The notes under the pieces: model-generated | Databases searched by the model: none | What the model was told of the DNA's origin: nothing | What the model saw: only the letters and a program-made list of their open reading frames with translations | Part shown: one piece after another, positions 25,639 through 33,834 of the stretch | How positions within the stretch are numbered: the stretch's first letter is position 1 | How the letters are laid out: each line of letters opens with the position of its first letter | Position numbers and translations under genes: made by a program | Assembly: GCA_027492585.1 (NCBI GenBank) | Contig: JAPUEK010000090.1 | Coordinates: 62,001 to 126,000 of the forward strand | Length of the DNA: 64,000 bases | DNA from: Paracoccaceae bacterium | GTDB taxonomy: Bacteria; Pseudomonadota; Alphaproteobacteria; Rhodobacterales; Rhodobacteraceae | Reading direction: 5' to 3'

Positions 25639-26133
25639 CTAGTCCACCACCTCCACCCGGATCTGCGGCCAGCCGGCGGCAAGGCTCCGCGCCCAGGCCT
25701 CCTGCCGCCAGGGGATCACCTCGGCGTCGAACCAGAACTGCCGCTCCCCGTCGAGATCGTAAAGATGGACCTCATCCGCGCTTTCGCCGCGCCGCAGGAT
25801 GCGGATGGCCCCGATGCGCGAAGGGTGGATGCGGCCCCCGACCCCGGCATGGCCGAGGCTGCGCCGCTGCCACCAGATCAGATCGCCGGTCTCCGGGTCG
25901 ATCCGGCTGCCCCGGCGCGGATTGACCCAGAGCTGGCCCGCCGCGATCAGCATCGCCCCCGCGCCGAGCCATTTCGCCACCGGCACCAGCCAGGGCGCAC
26001 AATCGCCCGCCGCATCGCAGTTCTTCATCGGGTCCACCATGACCCCGGTGGCAAAGAAGGCGATGCCGGCCAGAAGGATGCCCCAGATCCGAAGATCGGT
26101 CCGCGCGCTGCGCTGCCAGGGGCGTGGCGCCAT
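25639..26133 (-). CDS. Small membrane protein of unknown function
   Basis: A 164-residue protein with two N-terminal hydrophobic segments (LRIWGILLAGIAFFATGVMV, then WLVPVAKWLGAGAMLIAAGQLWV). A soluble C-terminal half follows, with GDLIWWQRRSLG, RIGAIRILRR and VHLYDLDGERQFWF that looks like a small PH-like or beta-rich domain. No recognised family. It begins directly at the stop of the ornithine cyclodeaminase-like gene (CAT at 26131-26133, stop at 26134-26136), so the two are probably cotranscribed. Confidence 0.65.
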   Translation of the reverse strand: MAPRPWQRSARTDLRIWGILLAGIAFFATGVMVDPMKNCDAAGDCAPWLVPVAKWLGAGAMLIAAGQLWVNPRRGSRIDPETGDLIWWQRRSLGHAGVGGRIHPSRIGAIRILRRGESADEVHLYDLDGERQFWFDAEVIPWRQEAWARSLAAGWPQIRVEVVD

Positions 26134-27036
26134 CTAGCGCTGCCGCCACATCGCCAGGATATAGGCCGCCGTCATCAGGTCCAGATGCGCGCCCCCGCCG
26201 TTCTTGGCGATGGTGATCTCCTCCGCCGAGCGGCGGCAGAAGCCGCCCGAGGCCAGATCGTAGAAATCGGCGCGGATGTCCTCCTCCCGGATCGCGCCGG
26301 AGGCGATCGGGTCGATGATCTCGCCGATATGATGCACCGTCGTCGCACGGGAATCGACGAAAACGCTCGCCCGCTGCATCGCGCGGTCATCCACCTCCCG
26401 CATCGAGGGGGTATAGGCGCCGATCAGATCCAGATGCTGCCCCGGCCGCAGCCAGTCGCCGCGCAGCACCGGGCTGGTCGCCATGGTGCAGGTGCAGATC
26501 ACATCCGCACGGCCGACCACCGCCTCCAGATCCTCCGCCACCGGCAGGCCCAGCGCCGCCGCACTCTCCCGGCTGCGGCTCCAGATGGTGAAGCGCGGGT
26601 CCGGGAAAAGCGCCGAATAGGCCTCCACCATCGACCGCGCCACCGCCCCCGCGCCGACGATCAGGATCTCCCGGCTGTCCTTGCGCGCCAGCCTGGAGGC
26701 GGCAAGCAGACTGTCCCCCGCCGTCTTCCACTTCGTCACCAGATGGAAATCGACCAGCGCCTCCAGCACCCCGGTCCTGTCGTTGAAAAGCGTGACCGCG
26801 CCGTTCACGCTCGGCAGCCCCACCGCGCCATTGCCGGGGCAGACCGTGGCGACCTTGACGAGCGACCCCAGCCCGTCGATCCAGGCGGCACGGTCCAGAA
26901 GCGTATCCTTGCCGCGATAGAGGAACAGATCCGCGATCTCCGCCCGCGGCAGGCGATGCCCGGCCTCCAGGGCCTCGCAGAGCCCCGCCCAGTTCAGATG
27001 CGCCTCCGCCTCTTTTCCGACGATCTCGATGCTCAC
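26134..27036 (-). CDS. Ornithine cyclodeaminase/mu-crystallin family protein
   Basis: A 300-residue protein with the family NAD-binding motif ILIVGAGAVARSMVEAY, upstream substrate residues in VKVATVCPGN and K in VTKWKTAGDSLLA, and DLIGAYTPSMREVDD after it. Homologues include ornithine cyclodeaminase, pyrroline-2-carboxylate reductases and ketimine reductases; which of these it is cannot be decided. It overlaps the HAD gene start region by 4 bp, forming a minus-strand unit EamA-HAD-OCD-membrane protein. Confidence 0.82.
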   Translation of the reverse strand: MSIEIVGKEAEAHLNWAGLCEALEAGHRLPRAEIADLFLYRGKDTLLDRAAWIDGLGSLVKVATVCPGNGAVGLPSVNGAVTLFNDRTGVLEALVDFHLVTKWKTAGDSLLAASRLARKDSREILIVGAGAVARSMVEAYSALFPDPRFTIWSRSRESAAALGLPVAEDLEAVVGRADVICTCTMATSPVLRGDWLRPGQHLDLIGAYTPSMREVDDRAMQRASVFVDSRATTVHHIGEIIDPIASGAIREEDIRADFYDLASGGFCRRSAEEITIAKNGGGAHLDLMTAAYILAMWRQR

Positions 27037-27659
27037 AGCCCCGCCTCCTCTTGCGTCAACAGCCCCTCGGCGACCAGCCGCGCCGCCCAGCCCTGCCAGC
27101 TTTCAAACTGATGCGTCCGCCAGCCCCTGCGGGCCGCCGCGGTGATATTGTCCGCCCGGTCATCGGCGAACAGCAGGCTTTCCGGCGGCAGCCCGCAATC
27201 CTCCTCGACGATCTCGTAGATGCGCGGATCGGGCTTCATCACCCCCAACGCGCCCGAGATATAGGACCTGTCGAACTCCCGCAGGAACGGCAGTTCGGCC
27301 TGCGAGGCCGCAAAGGTGTGCTGGCTCGCGTTCGACAGGGCGAAAACCGGCACCCCCTTGGCCCGCAGCGCCCGCTGCAACCGGATCGACCCGTCGATCA
27401 GCGGCGTCGCCAGTTCGATCCAGCGGTCATGCCATAGCCGGATCTCCGCCGCCCAATCCGGGTTCGCCCCGGCAAAGCCGTAGACCGTCTCGCGGAAGGG
27501 CGCGCCCGCATCCAGCCCCTCGTTCATCCCGTGCAGATCGACCGCCGCGAACAGGGCCTGCCGCCGCGCCTTCCCGATCTCCCGGTCATAGAAGGCCTCC
27601 GGGTTCCAGGTGGTCAGCACATTGCCGATATCAAAGATCACCGCTTGGGGCTGCAACAT
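27033..27659 (-). CDS. HAD-superfamily hydrolase
   Basis: A 208-residue haloacid dehalogenase-like hydrolase, subfamily IA. Motif I is FDIGNVLTTW (the DxD second Asp is N, as in the YihX/HAD-IA variant 3 group that reads 'FDiGNVL'), motif II FALSNASQHT, motif III K in GVMKPDPRIYE and motif IV FADDRADNI. It likely dephosphorylates a small metabolite. The ATG at 27659 lies within the 3' end of the EamA gene (29-bp overlap), so the two are coupled. Confidence 0.85.
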   Translation of the reverse strand: MLQPQAVIFDIGNVLTTWNPEAFYDREIGKARRQALFAAVDLHGMNEGLDAGAPFRETVYGFAGANPDWAAEIRLWHDRWIELATPLIDGSIRLQRALRAKGVPVFALSNASQHTFAASQAELPFLREFDRSYISGALGVMKPDPRIYEIVEEDCGLPPESLLFADDRADNITAAARRGWRTHQFESWQGWAARLVAEGLLTQEEAGL

Positions 27660-28641
27660 CCACCACCTTCCGTCTGACCGTCTCGCGCCAGAGCGTATAA
27701 AGCCCCGCCCCGCAGATGAGCGCAATCCCCACCCAGGCCTGATGATCCGGCCAGGTGCCGAAGACCACCACGCCCCAGAAGATCGCCATCGGCATCCCGA
27801 TATATTCAAAGGGCGCCACCAGCGAGGCCTCTGTCGTCCGGTAGGCCTGGCTCATCATCAGCCCGCCGATGCCGACCGCCATGCCGGTCGCCACAAAGGC
27901 CCACCAGTCCCCCACCGGCGGCCAGACCCAGGGCCGGAACAGGAAGGCCAGCGACGGGTCGGAGGAGCCCGAAAGATGCCCGTCCCCGACCCAGAGCCCC
28001 ATGGAGGCGGAAACCGCGATGAACCCGACCTGCACGAAGAAATTCAGCGTCATGGCGCTTTCGGTGCCGCGCATCCGCCGGGTCATCATATGGCTGCCCG
28101 CATAGCACAGCGCCGAAATCAGCACGAGGATCGCCGCCGGCTGGATCACCCCCGCCCCCGGCCGCACCATGACCACCACGCCCACCATGCCCACCGCCAC
28201 CGCCGCCCAGCGCCGTGGCCCAACATGCTCGCCAAGGATCACCGCCGACATCAGCGTCACCAGAAGCGGCGCGATGAAGGCCGTCGCCACCGCATCGGCC
28301 AGCGGCATGGCGGCAAGGCCGAGGAAATAGGTGACGTTCGACACCATCACGATGGAAACGCGGATCAGATGGTCCTTCGGCCTGCGGGTCCGCAACTGGC
28401 GAAAGCCGGTGCCGGAATACCAGATCACTCCCAGCACGATCGCCATGCCGACGAAGGCCCGGATCAGGATGACCTGATGCAGCGCATAGCTGCCCGACAG
28501 CGCCTTGATCGCCAGATCGTTGACCGAAAGCACCACGCCGCCGCCAAGGGCAAAGAGGATGCCGGTTGCGGGGCGCTTGCCCGCAAGGCTCTGGCGGGCG
28601 GGCAGGACGGATCGGAGGGAGAGTCTCGAAAGCTTCGGCAT
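27631..28641 (-). CDS. EamA/DMT-family transporter
   Basis: A 336-residue membrane protein with ten hydrophobic segments and two EamA repeats. The first repeat includes VLSVNDLAIKALSGSYALHQVILIRAF and YFLGLAAMPLADAVATAFIAPLLVTLMSAVILGE, where the 'P' and 'GE' are diagnostic; the second ends with PFEYIGMPMAIFWGVVVFGTWPD. Substrate unknown; DMT exporters move amino acids, nucleobases or other metabolites. It is related in style to the two EamA genes at 62520-64000. Upstream DNA contains phased TACAG repeats (28788-28814). Confidence 0.87.
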   Translation of the reverse strand: MPKLSRLSLRSVLPARQSLAGKRPATGILFALGGGVVLSVNDLAIKALSGSYALHQVILIRAFVGMAIVLGVIWYSGTGFRQLRTRRPKDHLIRVSIVMVSNVTYFLGLAAMPLADAVATAFIAPLLVTLMSAVILGEHVGPRRWAAVAVGMVGVVVMVRPGAGVIQPAAILVLISALCYAGSHMMTRRMRGTESAMTLNFFVQVGFIAVSASMGLWVGDGHLSGSSDPSLAFLFRPWVWPPVGDWWAFVATGMAVGIGGLMMSQAYRTTEASLVAPFEYIGMPMAIFWGVVVFGTWPDHQAWVGIALICGAGLYTLWRETVRRKVVDVAAPSGDL

Positions 28642-28779
28642 CGCGCCAGTTCACATCGCCGCCTGCCGGAATTCTGTTCCGCCCGCGACACCTGCGGCGG
28701 AAATGATCAAAACTTGGGCGGCTGTTCGGGCGGACTGCGGGTGAGTCGGCGAAACGGGTTAACCCGCCGCACCGCAGCA

Positions 28780-28814
28780 TCTGTAACTACAGAAAGCATA
28801 CAGACCGAATACAG
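28780..28814. promoter_or_regulatory. Phased TACAG repeats upstream of the EamA unit
   Basis: TACAG starts at 28788, 28799 and 28810, exactly 11 bp apart, putting the three copies on the same DNA face. The first is half of the inverted repeat TCTGTA-AC-TACAGA (28780-28793). A further perfect palindrome, CGGGTTAACCCG, lies at 28755-28766. The rest of 28642-28892 holds no gene; GGGGCC-N13-GGCCCC (28846-28870) is a possible transcription-stop hairpin for the upstream DUF188 gene. Confidence 0.45.
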
Positions 28815-28892
28815 GGAGAAGACGGGGAAAGGACGCGACGCATAGGGGCCGAAACCCGCAAGAGGCCCCGTTAATCCAGCGTTCCCAGAGGC

Positions 28893-29384
28893 TTAAGCGG
28901 CAATGGCCTTCGCCGCACGCACCACCCGCTCCAGCACCTCCAGAAACCGGCTCCGGTCGGTTTTGGAAAAGGGCCGCCCGCCCCCCTGCCGGAACGGATC
29001 GGCAGAGCGCAGGTCCTGCATCAGATCGCGCGTCGCCAGCACATTGCCGATATTGGCCGGCGTCAGCTCCTCGCCATTGTGCTTGACGACCTTCGCCCCC
29101 GCTGCCACGCATTTCGCCGCCAGGGGAATATCCCCGGTCACGACGACATCCCCCGGCCCCGCCTCCGCCGCGATCCATTTGTCGGCCTCATCCGGGCCAT
29201 CGGCCACAAAAACGCTTTCTACCAAGGGGTTGGCCGATGGACGGATGCCGCCGTTGGACACGAGGATCATCCGCACCCCATGCCGGGTCGCCACCCGCTC
29301 CGCCTCGGCCTTGACCGGGCAGGCATCGGCGTCGATGAAGATGCGGGTCCGGATCGGGGTTTGCGGGGTCTCAGGGTTTGGCAA
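28893..29384 (-). CDS. YaiI/YqxD (DUF188) family protein
   Basis: About 163 residues of the UPF0178 family, a PIN-like fold. [24 protein letters not shown] is the family opening with the D-x-D acid pair, and [17 protein letters not shown] and [24 protein letters not shown] are its later blocks. Function unknown in the family. The start is uncertain: no ATG lies close to the conserved N-terminus. TTG at 29384, inside the last codons of the CAP gene, gives a near-normal length; an ATG at 29462 would add 26 unrelated residues. Confidence 0.82.
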   Translation of the reverse strand: MPNPETPQTPIRTRIFIDADACPVKAEAERVATRHGVRMILVSNGGIRPSANPLVESVFVADGPDEADKWIAAEAGPGDVVVTGDIPLAAKCVAAGAKVVKHNGEELTPANIGNVLATRDLMQDLRSADPFRQGGGRPFSKTDRSRFLEVLERVVRAAKAIAA

Positions 29385-29862
29385 AGACCTGAACCCAGTA
29401 GTAGTGCAACGCATAGGGATTGCCTTTGATCGGCTGGTCATCCGCCTGATAAACCATGGCAATTCCCGTTTCCGTCATCCGGCAGTTGAGAATGTTCCTG
29501 CGGTGGCCGCTGCTCGCCATCCAGCCCTTCACCGCCGCTTCGGGCGATTTGTAGCCGGCGCCGATATTCTCCGCCGCCGTCTGATAGCTGTACCCCTGCG
29601 CCTTGATGCGCCCGCTGAACCGGCTGCCGTCCTTGCCGGTATGGCTGAAGAAATTCTGCTTCGCCATGGCCGAGGCATGACCCCGCGCTGCTGCCGACAG
29701 CTTGTCGTTCATGACAAGCGCACCACAACCCTTTGCGGCCCGCGCCTTGTTGATCAGGCTCAGCACCTGATCCTCCGCCCCGCCCGCGAAACCCGGCGCC
29801 GCGCCGGAAGCCAGCAGCAGCGCAACCGCAATCGCCCGAATTCCCCGCATCCCGTTTCCCAT
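29371..29862 (-). CDS. Secreted CAP-domain (SCP-like) protein
   Basis: A 163-residue protein with signal peptide ([22 protein letters not shown]) followed by a CAP domain: [30 protein letters not shown] (CAP His), [19 protein letters not shown] with Glu, [10 protein letters not shown] with the second His, and [10 protein letters not shown] at the end. Bacterial CAP proteins are secreted or periplasmic with mostly unknown activity. The ATG at 29862 is preferred to 29910 because it places the signal peptide at the N-terminus and has AAGGG upstream. It overlaps the DUF188 gene. Confidence 0.83.
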   Translation of the reverse strand: MGNGMRGIRAIAVALLLASGAAPGFAGGAEDQVLSLINKARAAKGCGALVMNDKLSAAARGHASAMAKQNFFSHTGKDGSRFSGRIKAQGYSYQTAAENIGAGYKSPEAAVKGWMASSGHRRNILNCRMTETGIAMVYQADDQPIKGNPYALHYYWVQVFAKP

Positions 29863-29919
29863 CCTGCCGCCCTTGCGGCGAAACATGCCACGGGCGAATG
29901 TGCCGCTCAAGCTGCAACC

Positions 29920-30750
29920 TCAGGCATGAAGCGCCGCCGCATGGAAGGCGATATGCTCCTCCATGAAGGTCGAGACGAAGAAGTAGCTGTGATCATAGCC
30001 TTTCTGCATCCGGAAGGTGCCGCCCTGCCGCCGCTCCGCCATGGCCCCGGCAAGGGCCTCGGGCTTCAACAGGTCGAGGAACTGGTCGCTCGTCCCCTGA
30101 TCAATCAGCATCGGCCCGTCAAAACCCCGCTTCCGCATCAGAAGCGTCGCATCATGCGGCGCCCAAAGGCTTTCGTCCGTGCCGAGATAGGCCGAAAATT
30201 GCTTGCGTCCCCAGTCACTTGCACTGGGATTGCAGATCGGCGCAAAGGCCGAGACGCTGCAGAACCGTCCCGGAAAGGACATGGCGATCGTCAAGGCTCC
30301 ATGCCCGCCCATCGAATGCCCGGTGATCGCCTGCGCCTCTTCGGCCAGCGGGAAGGCACTGAAGAGAAGATGCGGCAGCTCCTCCGTCACATAATCCCAC
30401 ATGCGGAAATGCGGCGCCCATGGGGTCTGGGTCGCGTTGACGTAAAACCCCGCCCCCTGCCCCAGATCATAGGCGCCGTCATCGGCAACCCCTTCACCGC
30501 GCGGGCTGGTGTCGGGGAAGACCAAAGCCACCCCCGCCTCCGCCGCCCACCTTTGCGCGCCGGCCTTGACCATGGCATTCTCATGGGTGCAGGTCAGGCC
30601 GGAAAGATACCAAAGCACGGGAACAGCCCCATTTTCCGCTTCCTCCGGCAGGAAGAGCCCGAAGGTCATCTCGCCCCCCGTCGCCTGCGAGGCATGGCTG
30701 TAAACCCCTTGCACACCGCCAAAAGTCCGGTTTTCCGATATCGTTTTCAT
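29920..30750 (-). CDS. fghA: S-formylglutathione hydrolase
   Basis: A 276-residue esterase-D family serine hydrolase of normal length. It has PVLWYLSGLTCTHEN, FPDTSPRGEGVADD, the nucleophile elbow GHSMGGHGALT and catalytic His in GYDHSYFFVSTFMEEH. It hydrolyses S-formylglutathione to formate and glutathione, the second step of glutathione-dependent formaldehyde detoxification. The usual partner, class III alcohol dehydrogenase, is not in the window. The start overlaps the AEC stop (ATGA). Confidence 0.93.
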   Translation of the reverse strand: MKTISENRTFGGVQGVYSHASQATGGEMTFGLFLPEEAENGAVPVLWYLSGLTCTHENAMVKAGAQRWAAEAGVALVFPDTSPRGEGVADDGAYDLGQGAGFYVNATQTPWAPHFRMWDYVTEELPHLLFSAFPLAEEAQAITGHSMGGHGALTIAMSFPGRFCSVSAFAPICNPSASDWGRKQFSAYLGTDESLWAPHDATLLMRKRGFDGPMLIDQGTSDQFLDLLKPEALAGAMAERRQGGTFRMQKGYDHSYFFVSTFMEEHIAFHAAALHA

Positions 30751-31676
30751 AAGCCCTCCACCAAGGCGATCACGCCGGTCACGGTCAGCACCGAAACCGC
30801 CGTCGAGATGAGAATAGCGGTCGAAATCCGCTGCGGCGCAACCCGGTAATGCTGCGCCAGAATGAAGACATTGCCCGCCACCGGCAAAGCCGCCGCGGCG
30901 ATCATCACCCCCGCCGCATAGGGCTCCACCCCGAAAAGCCAGAGCGCAGACAAGGCCACGGCTCCGGGATGCAGCACCAGCTTGGCGAAGGTCAGCCAGA
31001 CCGCCACCTCCACCCGCTCCGCCGAACGCCCGACCAGCGAGGCCCCGATGGCAAAAAGCGCGCAAGGCGTCGCCGCCGCCCCGAGAAGGGTCAGGAATTC
31101 ATTGACCGGCCCCGGCAAGTTCCAGCCGGTCATCCCCCAGAGGATGCCGAGCAGAACCGAGACGATCATCGGGTTGGACAGCAGCCCGACCGCCAGAACC
31201 CGGAAGATCGCAAGGCTCATCCGCGCCTCCCGCAACCCGGTGACAAGGAGCGTCAGAGCCGAGGAAAAGACAAGCAGATCAACGGCCAGGACCAGCAGAA
31301 CCGGCCCGACCGCCTCTTTGCCCAGCAACAGAACCAGCATCGGAATCCCGAGGAAACCGAGGTTTCCGGTGATGGCGGCATGGGCCTCGAACACCGCCTC
31401 TTCCGCCTTCGCCCCGCGCAGAAGCGCCACCCCGGCGACCAGCAGCCAGATCAGCAGCGAGGCGAGGAAATAGGCCCAGACGAAGCGCCAGGAAAAGATC
31501 GCCGCCAGATCGAGATGTGCCGCAAAGCCGAAGAGCATCGCCGAAAGCGCGAAATAGAAGACGAATTTCGTGAGATAGGCCGTCCCCTCGGCGGTAAAGA
31601 CCCGGAACCGCCCGGCCAGATACCCGAGACCGATCACGGCAAAGAACGGCAGGGTCTTGAGGAAGATGGCGAGCAT
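30747..31676 (-). CDS. AEC-family transporter
   Basis: A 309-residue permease of the auxin efflux carrier family with about ten membrane segments. FFAVIGLGYLAGRFRVFTAEGTAYLTKFVFYFALSAML is the family opening, and P/N-rich LLSNPMIVSVLLGILWGMTGW and ALPVAGNVFILAQHY are the conserved half-loops. Substrates of homologues are small organic acids such as malonate; none can be assigned. It is the first gene of a minus-strand pair with fghA. Confidence 0.87.
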   Translation of the reverse strand: MLAIFLKTLPFFAVIGLGYLAGRFRVFTAEGTAYLTKFVFYFALSAMLFGFAAHLDLAAIFSWRFVWAYFLASLLIWLLVAGVALLRGAKAEEAVFEAHAAITGNLGFLGIPMLVLLLGKEAVGPVLLVLAVDLLVFSSALTLLVTGLREARMSLAIFRVLAVGLLSNPMIVSVLLGILWGMTGWNLPGPVNEFLTLLGAAATPCALFAIGASLVGRSAERVEVAVWLTFAKLVLHPGAVALSALWLFGVEPYAAGVMIAAAALPVAGNVFILAQHYRVAPQRISTAILISTAVSVLTVTGVIALVEGL

Positions 31677-31795
31677 GAGCCCTACGTCTCACGCACCGCC
31701 GCGCGGGGCAAGGCCCTGCCGTGCGAAAGCCCGAAAACACCCGCGCCGCCGCCCTCTAAGGCCGCTCCGGGGGATAGTCAGGCAAAGCTGAAAGG

Positions 31796-31828
31796 GCTTT
31801 CTTCTCTTCTCAAATATCCCCGCCGGAG
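31796..31828 (-). repeat. REP-like intergenic repeat, copy 2
   Basis: On the plus strand a pyrimidine tract TTTCTTCTCTTCTC is followed by AAATATCCCCGCCGGAGG, the reverse complement of the family core GGATATTTGAG with its purine tail. It lies between the AEC start and the mbfA 3' end; the rest of 31677-31868 shows no gene. Confidence 0.75.
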
Positions 31829-31868
31829 GCTTCCGGACCTGCCGCAGCGGACCGCATGGCGCCAAGAC

Positions 31869-32846
31869 TCAACCGCCACCGATCAGCACCCCTGCGGCAA
31901 AGACCAGAGCCCCGCCAAGCACCACCTGCAGGGCTGCGCGCAGGAAGGGGGTTTCCATATAGCGGTTCTGGATCCAGGCGATGGCCCAGAGTTCGACGAA
32001 GACCACCAGCATCGCAAGGGTCGTCGCCGTCCAGAACTCCGGGATCAGATAGGGCAGCGCATGGCCAAGCCCGCCGAGCGCCGTCATCACCCCGCTCGCC
32101 AGTCCCCGTTTCCACGGGCTGCCCCGACCGGAGATCACCCCGTCATCATGCGCGGCCTCGGTGAAACCCATGGAGATCCCCGCCCCCACCGAAGCCGCCA
32201 GCCCGACAAGAAAGGTCGTCCAGGTGTTCTGCGTGGCAAAGGCCGTGGCGAAGATCGGAGCGAGGGTGGAGACGGAGCCATCCATCAACCCTGCGAGCCC
32301 CGGCTGCACCCAGGTCAGGATGAACTGGCGGCGGGCAGCACCGTCCTCCTCGGCCTTTGCGCCCTCTCCCAGATGTTGCGTTTCCAGCCCCTCTGCAATC
32401 TGCACATGCCCGGCCTCCGCCGCCGCAAGATCACCCAGAAGCCGCCGGGTCGCCGCATCCGCGACCCGGCCCGCCGCCCGCAGATAGAACTCTGCCGCGC
32501 GGCGCTCCATCCCCCGAGCCTCGGCTCGGATCGCCTCCAGCCCCATCGTTTCCTTCAGCCAGACCGGGCCGCGCGCCAGCCCGCCAGCCACATGCTCCCG
32601 CCGCAGAAGGGGGATCACCGTGCCGAACCGTTGCACATGCAGGTCAATGAGCCTTTGGCGGTGGCCGTCCTCTTCTGCCGCCATGCCTTCGAAAACGGCC
32701 GCCGAGGCGGGGTATTCGCCACGCAGCCTCTCGGCGTAATGACGGTATATGCGCGCATCGTCCTCCTCCGAGGAAATGGCGAGCGCCAGGATTTCCTGTT
32801 CGGAGAGGTCTGCAAACCGGCGCCGGGCGGAGATGGTGGGAATCAT
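31869..32846 (-). CDS. mbfA: MbfA, membrane-bound ferritin iron exporter
   Basis: A 325-residue fusion of an N-terminal ferritin-like domain and a C-terminal VIT1/CCC1-type membrane domain. Iron ligands are visible as E..: SSEEDDARIYRHY, GMAAEEDGHRQRLIDLH and DLAAAEAGHVQIAEGLE. The membrane half has GLMDGSVSTLAPIFATAF and GLAASVGAGISMGFTEA. In alphaproteobacteria MbfA exports excess iron and protects against peroxide. An Irr-type box lies 13 bp upstream of the start, so it should be repressed by Irr when iron is low. Confidence 0.92.
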   Translation of the reverse strand: MIPTISARRRFADLSEQEILALAISSEEDDARIYRHYAERLRGEYPASAAVFEGMAAEEDGHRQRLIDLHVQRFGTVIPLLRREHVAGGLARGPVWLKETMGLEAIRAEARGMERRAAEFYLRAAGRVADAATRRLLGDLAAAEAGHVQIAEGLETQHLGEGAKAEEDGAARRQFILTWVQPGLAGLMDGSVSTLAPIFATAFATQNTWTTFLVGLAASVGAGISMGFTEAAHDDGVISGRGSPWKRGLASGVMTALGGLGHALPYLIPEFWTATTLAMLVVFVELWAIAWIQNRYMETPFLRAALQVVLGGALVFAAGVLIGGG

Positions 32847-32858
32847 TTCAGACTCATA

Positions 32859-32875
32859 TTTGGAATGATTCTAAG
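32859..32875. promoter_or_regulatory. Irr box (ICE motif) of mbfA
   Basis: TTTGGAATGATTCTAAG closely matches the Irr/ICE consensus TTTAGAA-nn-TTCTAAA of Rhizobiales and Rhodobacterales. It is centred about 20 bp before the mbfA ATG, a position that would block transcription. It is the only such site seen in the window. Confidence 0.75.
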
Positions 32876-32912
32876 TACTGCGGTCCGCCGGAAATGGCGA
32901 TGCGGAAAATTT

Positions 32913-32986
32913 TGAACACCGCAGTTCATTTTGCCCTTGCGAATCTGAACTCATCGGTTCATTTATATCTGAACTGAACGGTTCAG
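32913..32986. promoter_or_regulatory. Three TGAAC-N6-GTTCA operators before the TetR unit
   Basis: Perfect inverted repeats TGAAC-N6-GTTCA occur at 32913-32928, 32946-32961 and 32970-32985; the third extends to CTGAAC-N6-GTTCAG (32969-32986). The centres are 33 and 24 bp apart. They fill the mbfA/small-protein divergent region and precede a TetR gene, so autoregulation is likely; the nearest could also touch mbfA expression. Confidence 0.7.
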
Positions 32987-32998
32987 ATGGAGATTGAC

Positions 32999-33169
32999 AT
33001 GACCCGCTTCACCCCCGCCCTCCTGCTCGCAACGCTCCTCGCCGGCCCCGCCGCCGCTCTCAGCGTCGATGTGCTTCCGCCGAACCTGAGCTGGCCCGAT
33101 CCTGCCCCCGCCACCCAGTCCTGCACCTCGCCCGCTGACCTCACCACGAGCGCCTGCAAGACCCGTTGA
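32999..33169 (+). CDS. Small exported peptide, unknown function
   Basis: A 56-residue ORF with a clear signal peptide (MTRFTPALLLATLLAGPAAALS) and a short mature part containing two cysteines (QSCTSPAD...SACKTR). GGAGA lies 8 bp before the ATG at 32999; the in-frame ATG at 32987 has no such site. It sits directly after three operators and 53 bp before the TetR start, in the same orientation, so it is probably transcribed with it. No family recognised; it could be a remnant of a longer periplasmic protein. Confidence 0.5.
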   Translation: MTRFTPALLLATLLAGPAAALSVDVLPPNLSWPDPAPATQSCTSPADLTTSACKTR

Positions 33170-33222
33170 GCACAGACTTGCCCGGCCCCGGCGCAGCGAT
33201 TACGGTGGGGCCAGAGGATGTG

Positions 33223-33834
33223 ATGACCGCAAAACCCCAATTGATCGTCAGAGGCCGCAAGTTCGACCAGGTGCTGGAGGGCGCCCGGACCGTCTTTCTG
33301 CGCGACGGGTTCGAGCGCGCCTCCGTCGATGACATCGCGCGGGAGGCGGGGGTCTCCAAGGCGACGCTCTACGCCTATTTCCCCGACAAGCGGCTGCTGT
33401 TCATGGAAATTGCGACGGCGGAATGTCGCCGACAGGCCGATGAAGCCGTGGCTCTGGTGGATGATTCCCTGCCCGTCGATGCGATCCTGCGGATCGCGGC
33501 GGAAAAGATCATCGCCTTCCTGACCTCGGAATTCGGGCAGCGGATCTTCCGCATCGCCGTGGCGGAATCCGAGAGCTTCCCCGCTCTCGCGCAGGAGTTC
33601 TATGAGTCCGGCCCGAAACTGGTGCAGGGACGCATCGCCGAATTCCTGCGCTGTGCCGTGCAGAAGGGCGAGCTGGCCATCGACGACATCGAGCTTGCCG
33701 CCACCCAGTTCGCGGTCCTGTGCAAGGCCGATCTGCACGACAGCCTGATCTTCGGCGCCCCCACCCGCGACCCCCAAAAGGTGATCGACGGCGCCGTGGA
33801 GATGTTCATGGCGCGGTATGGGGTGCGGGGGTAG
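33223..33834 (+). CDS. TetR/AcrR-family regulator
   Basis: A 203-residue TetR protein. The HTH is RASVDDIAREAGVSKATLYAYFPDKRLLFMEI at about residues 34-65, and the C-terminal half resembles TetR_C domains of AcrR-like regulators. GAGG precedes the ATG at 33223; a TTG at 33166 would add 19 residues and is less likely. It likely binds the three TGAAC-N6-GTTCA sites upstream. No efflux pump gene is adjacent, so its wider targets are unknown. Its last 29 bp overlap the convergent NYN gene. Confidence 0.87.
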   Translation: MTAKPQLIVRGRKFDQVLEGARTVFLRDGFERASVDDIAREAGVSKATLYAYFPDKRLLFMEIATAECRRQADEAVALVDDSLPVDAILRIAAEKIIAFLTSEFGQRIFRIAVAESESFPALAQEFYESGPKLVQGRIAEFLRCAVQKGELAIDDIELAATQFAVLCKADLHDSLIFGAPTRDPQKVIDGAVEMFMARYGVRG

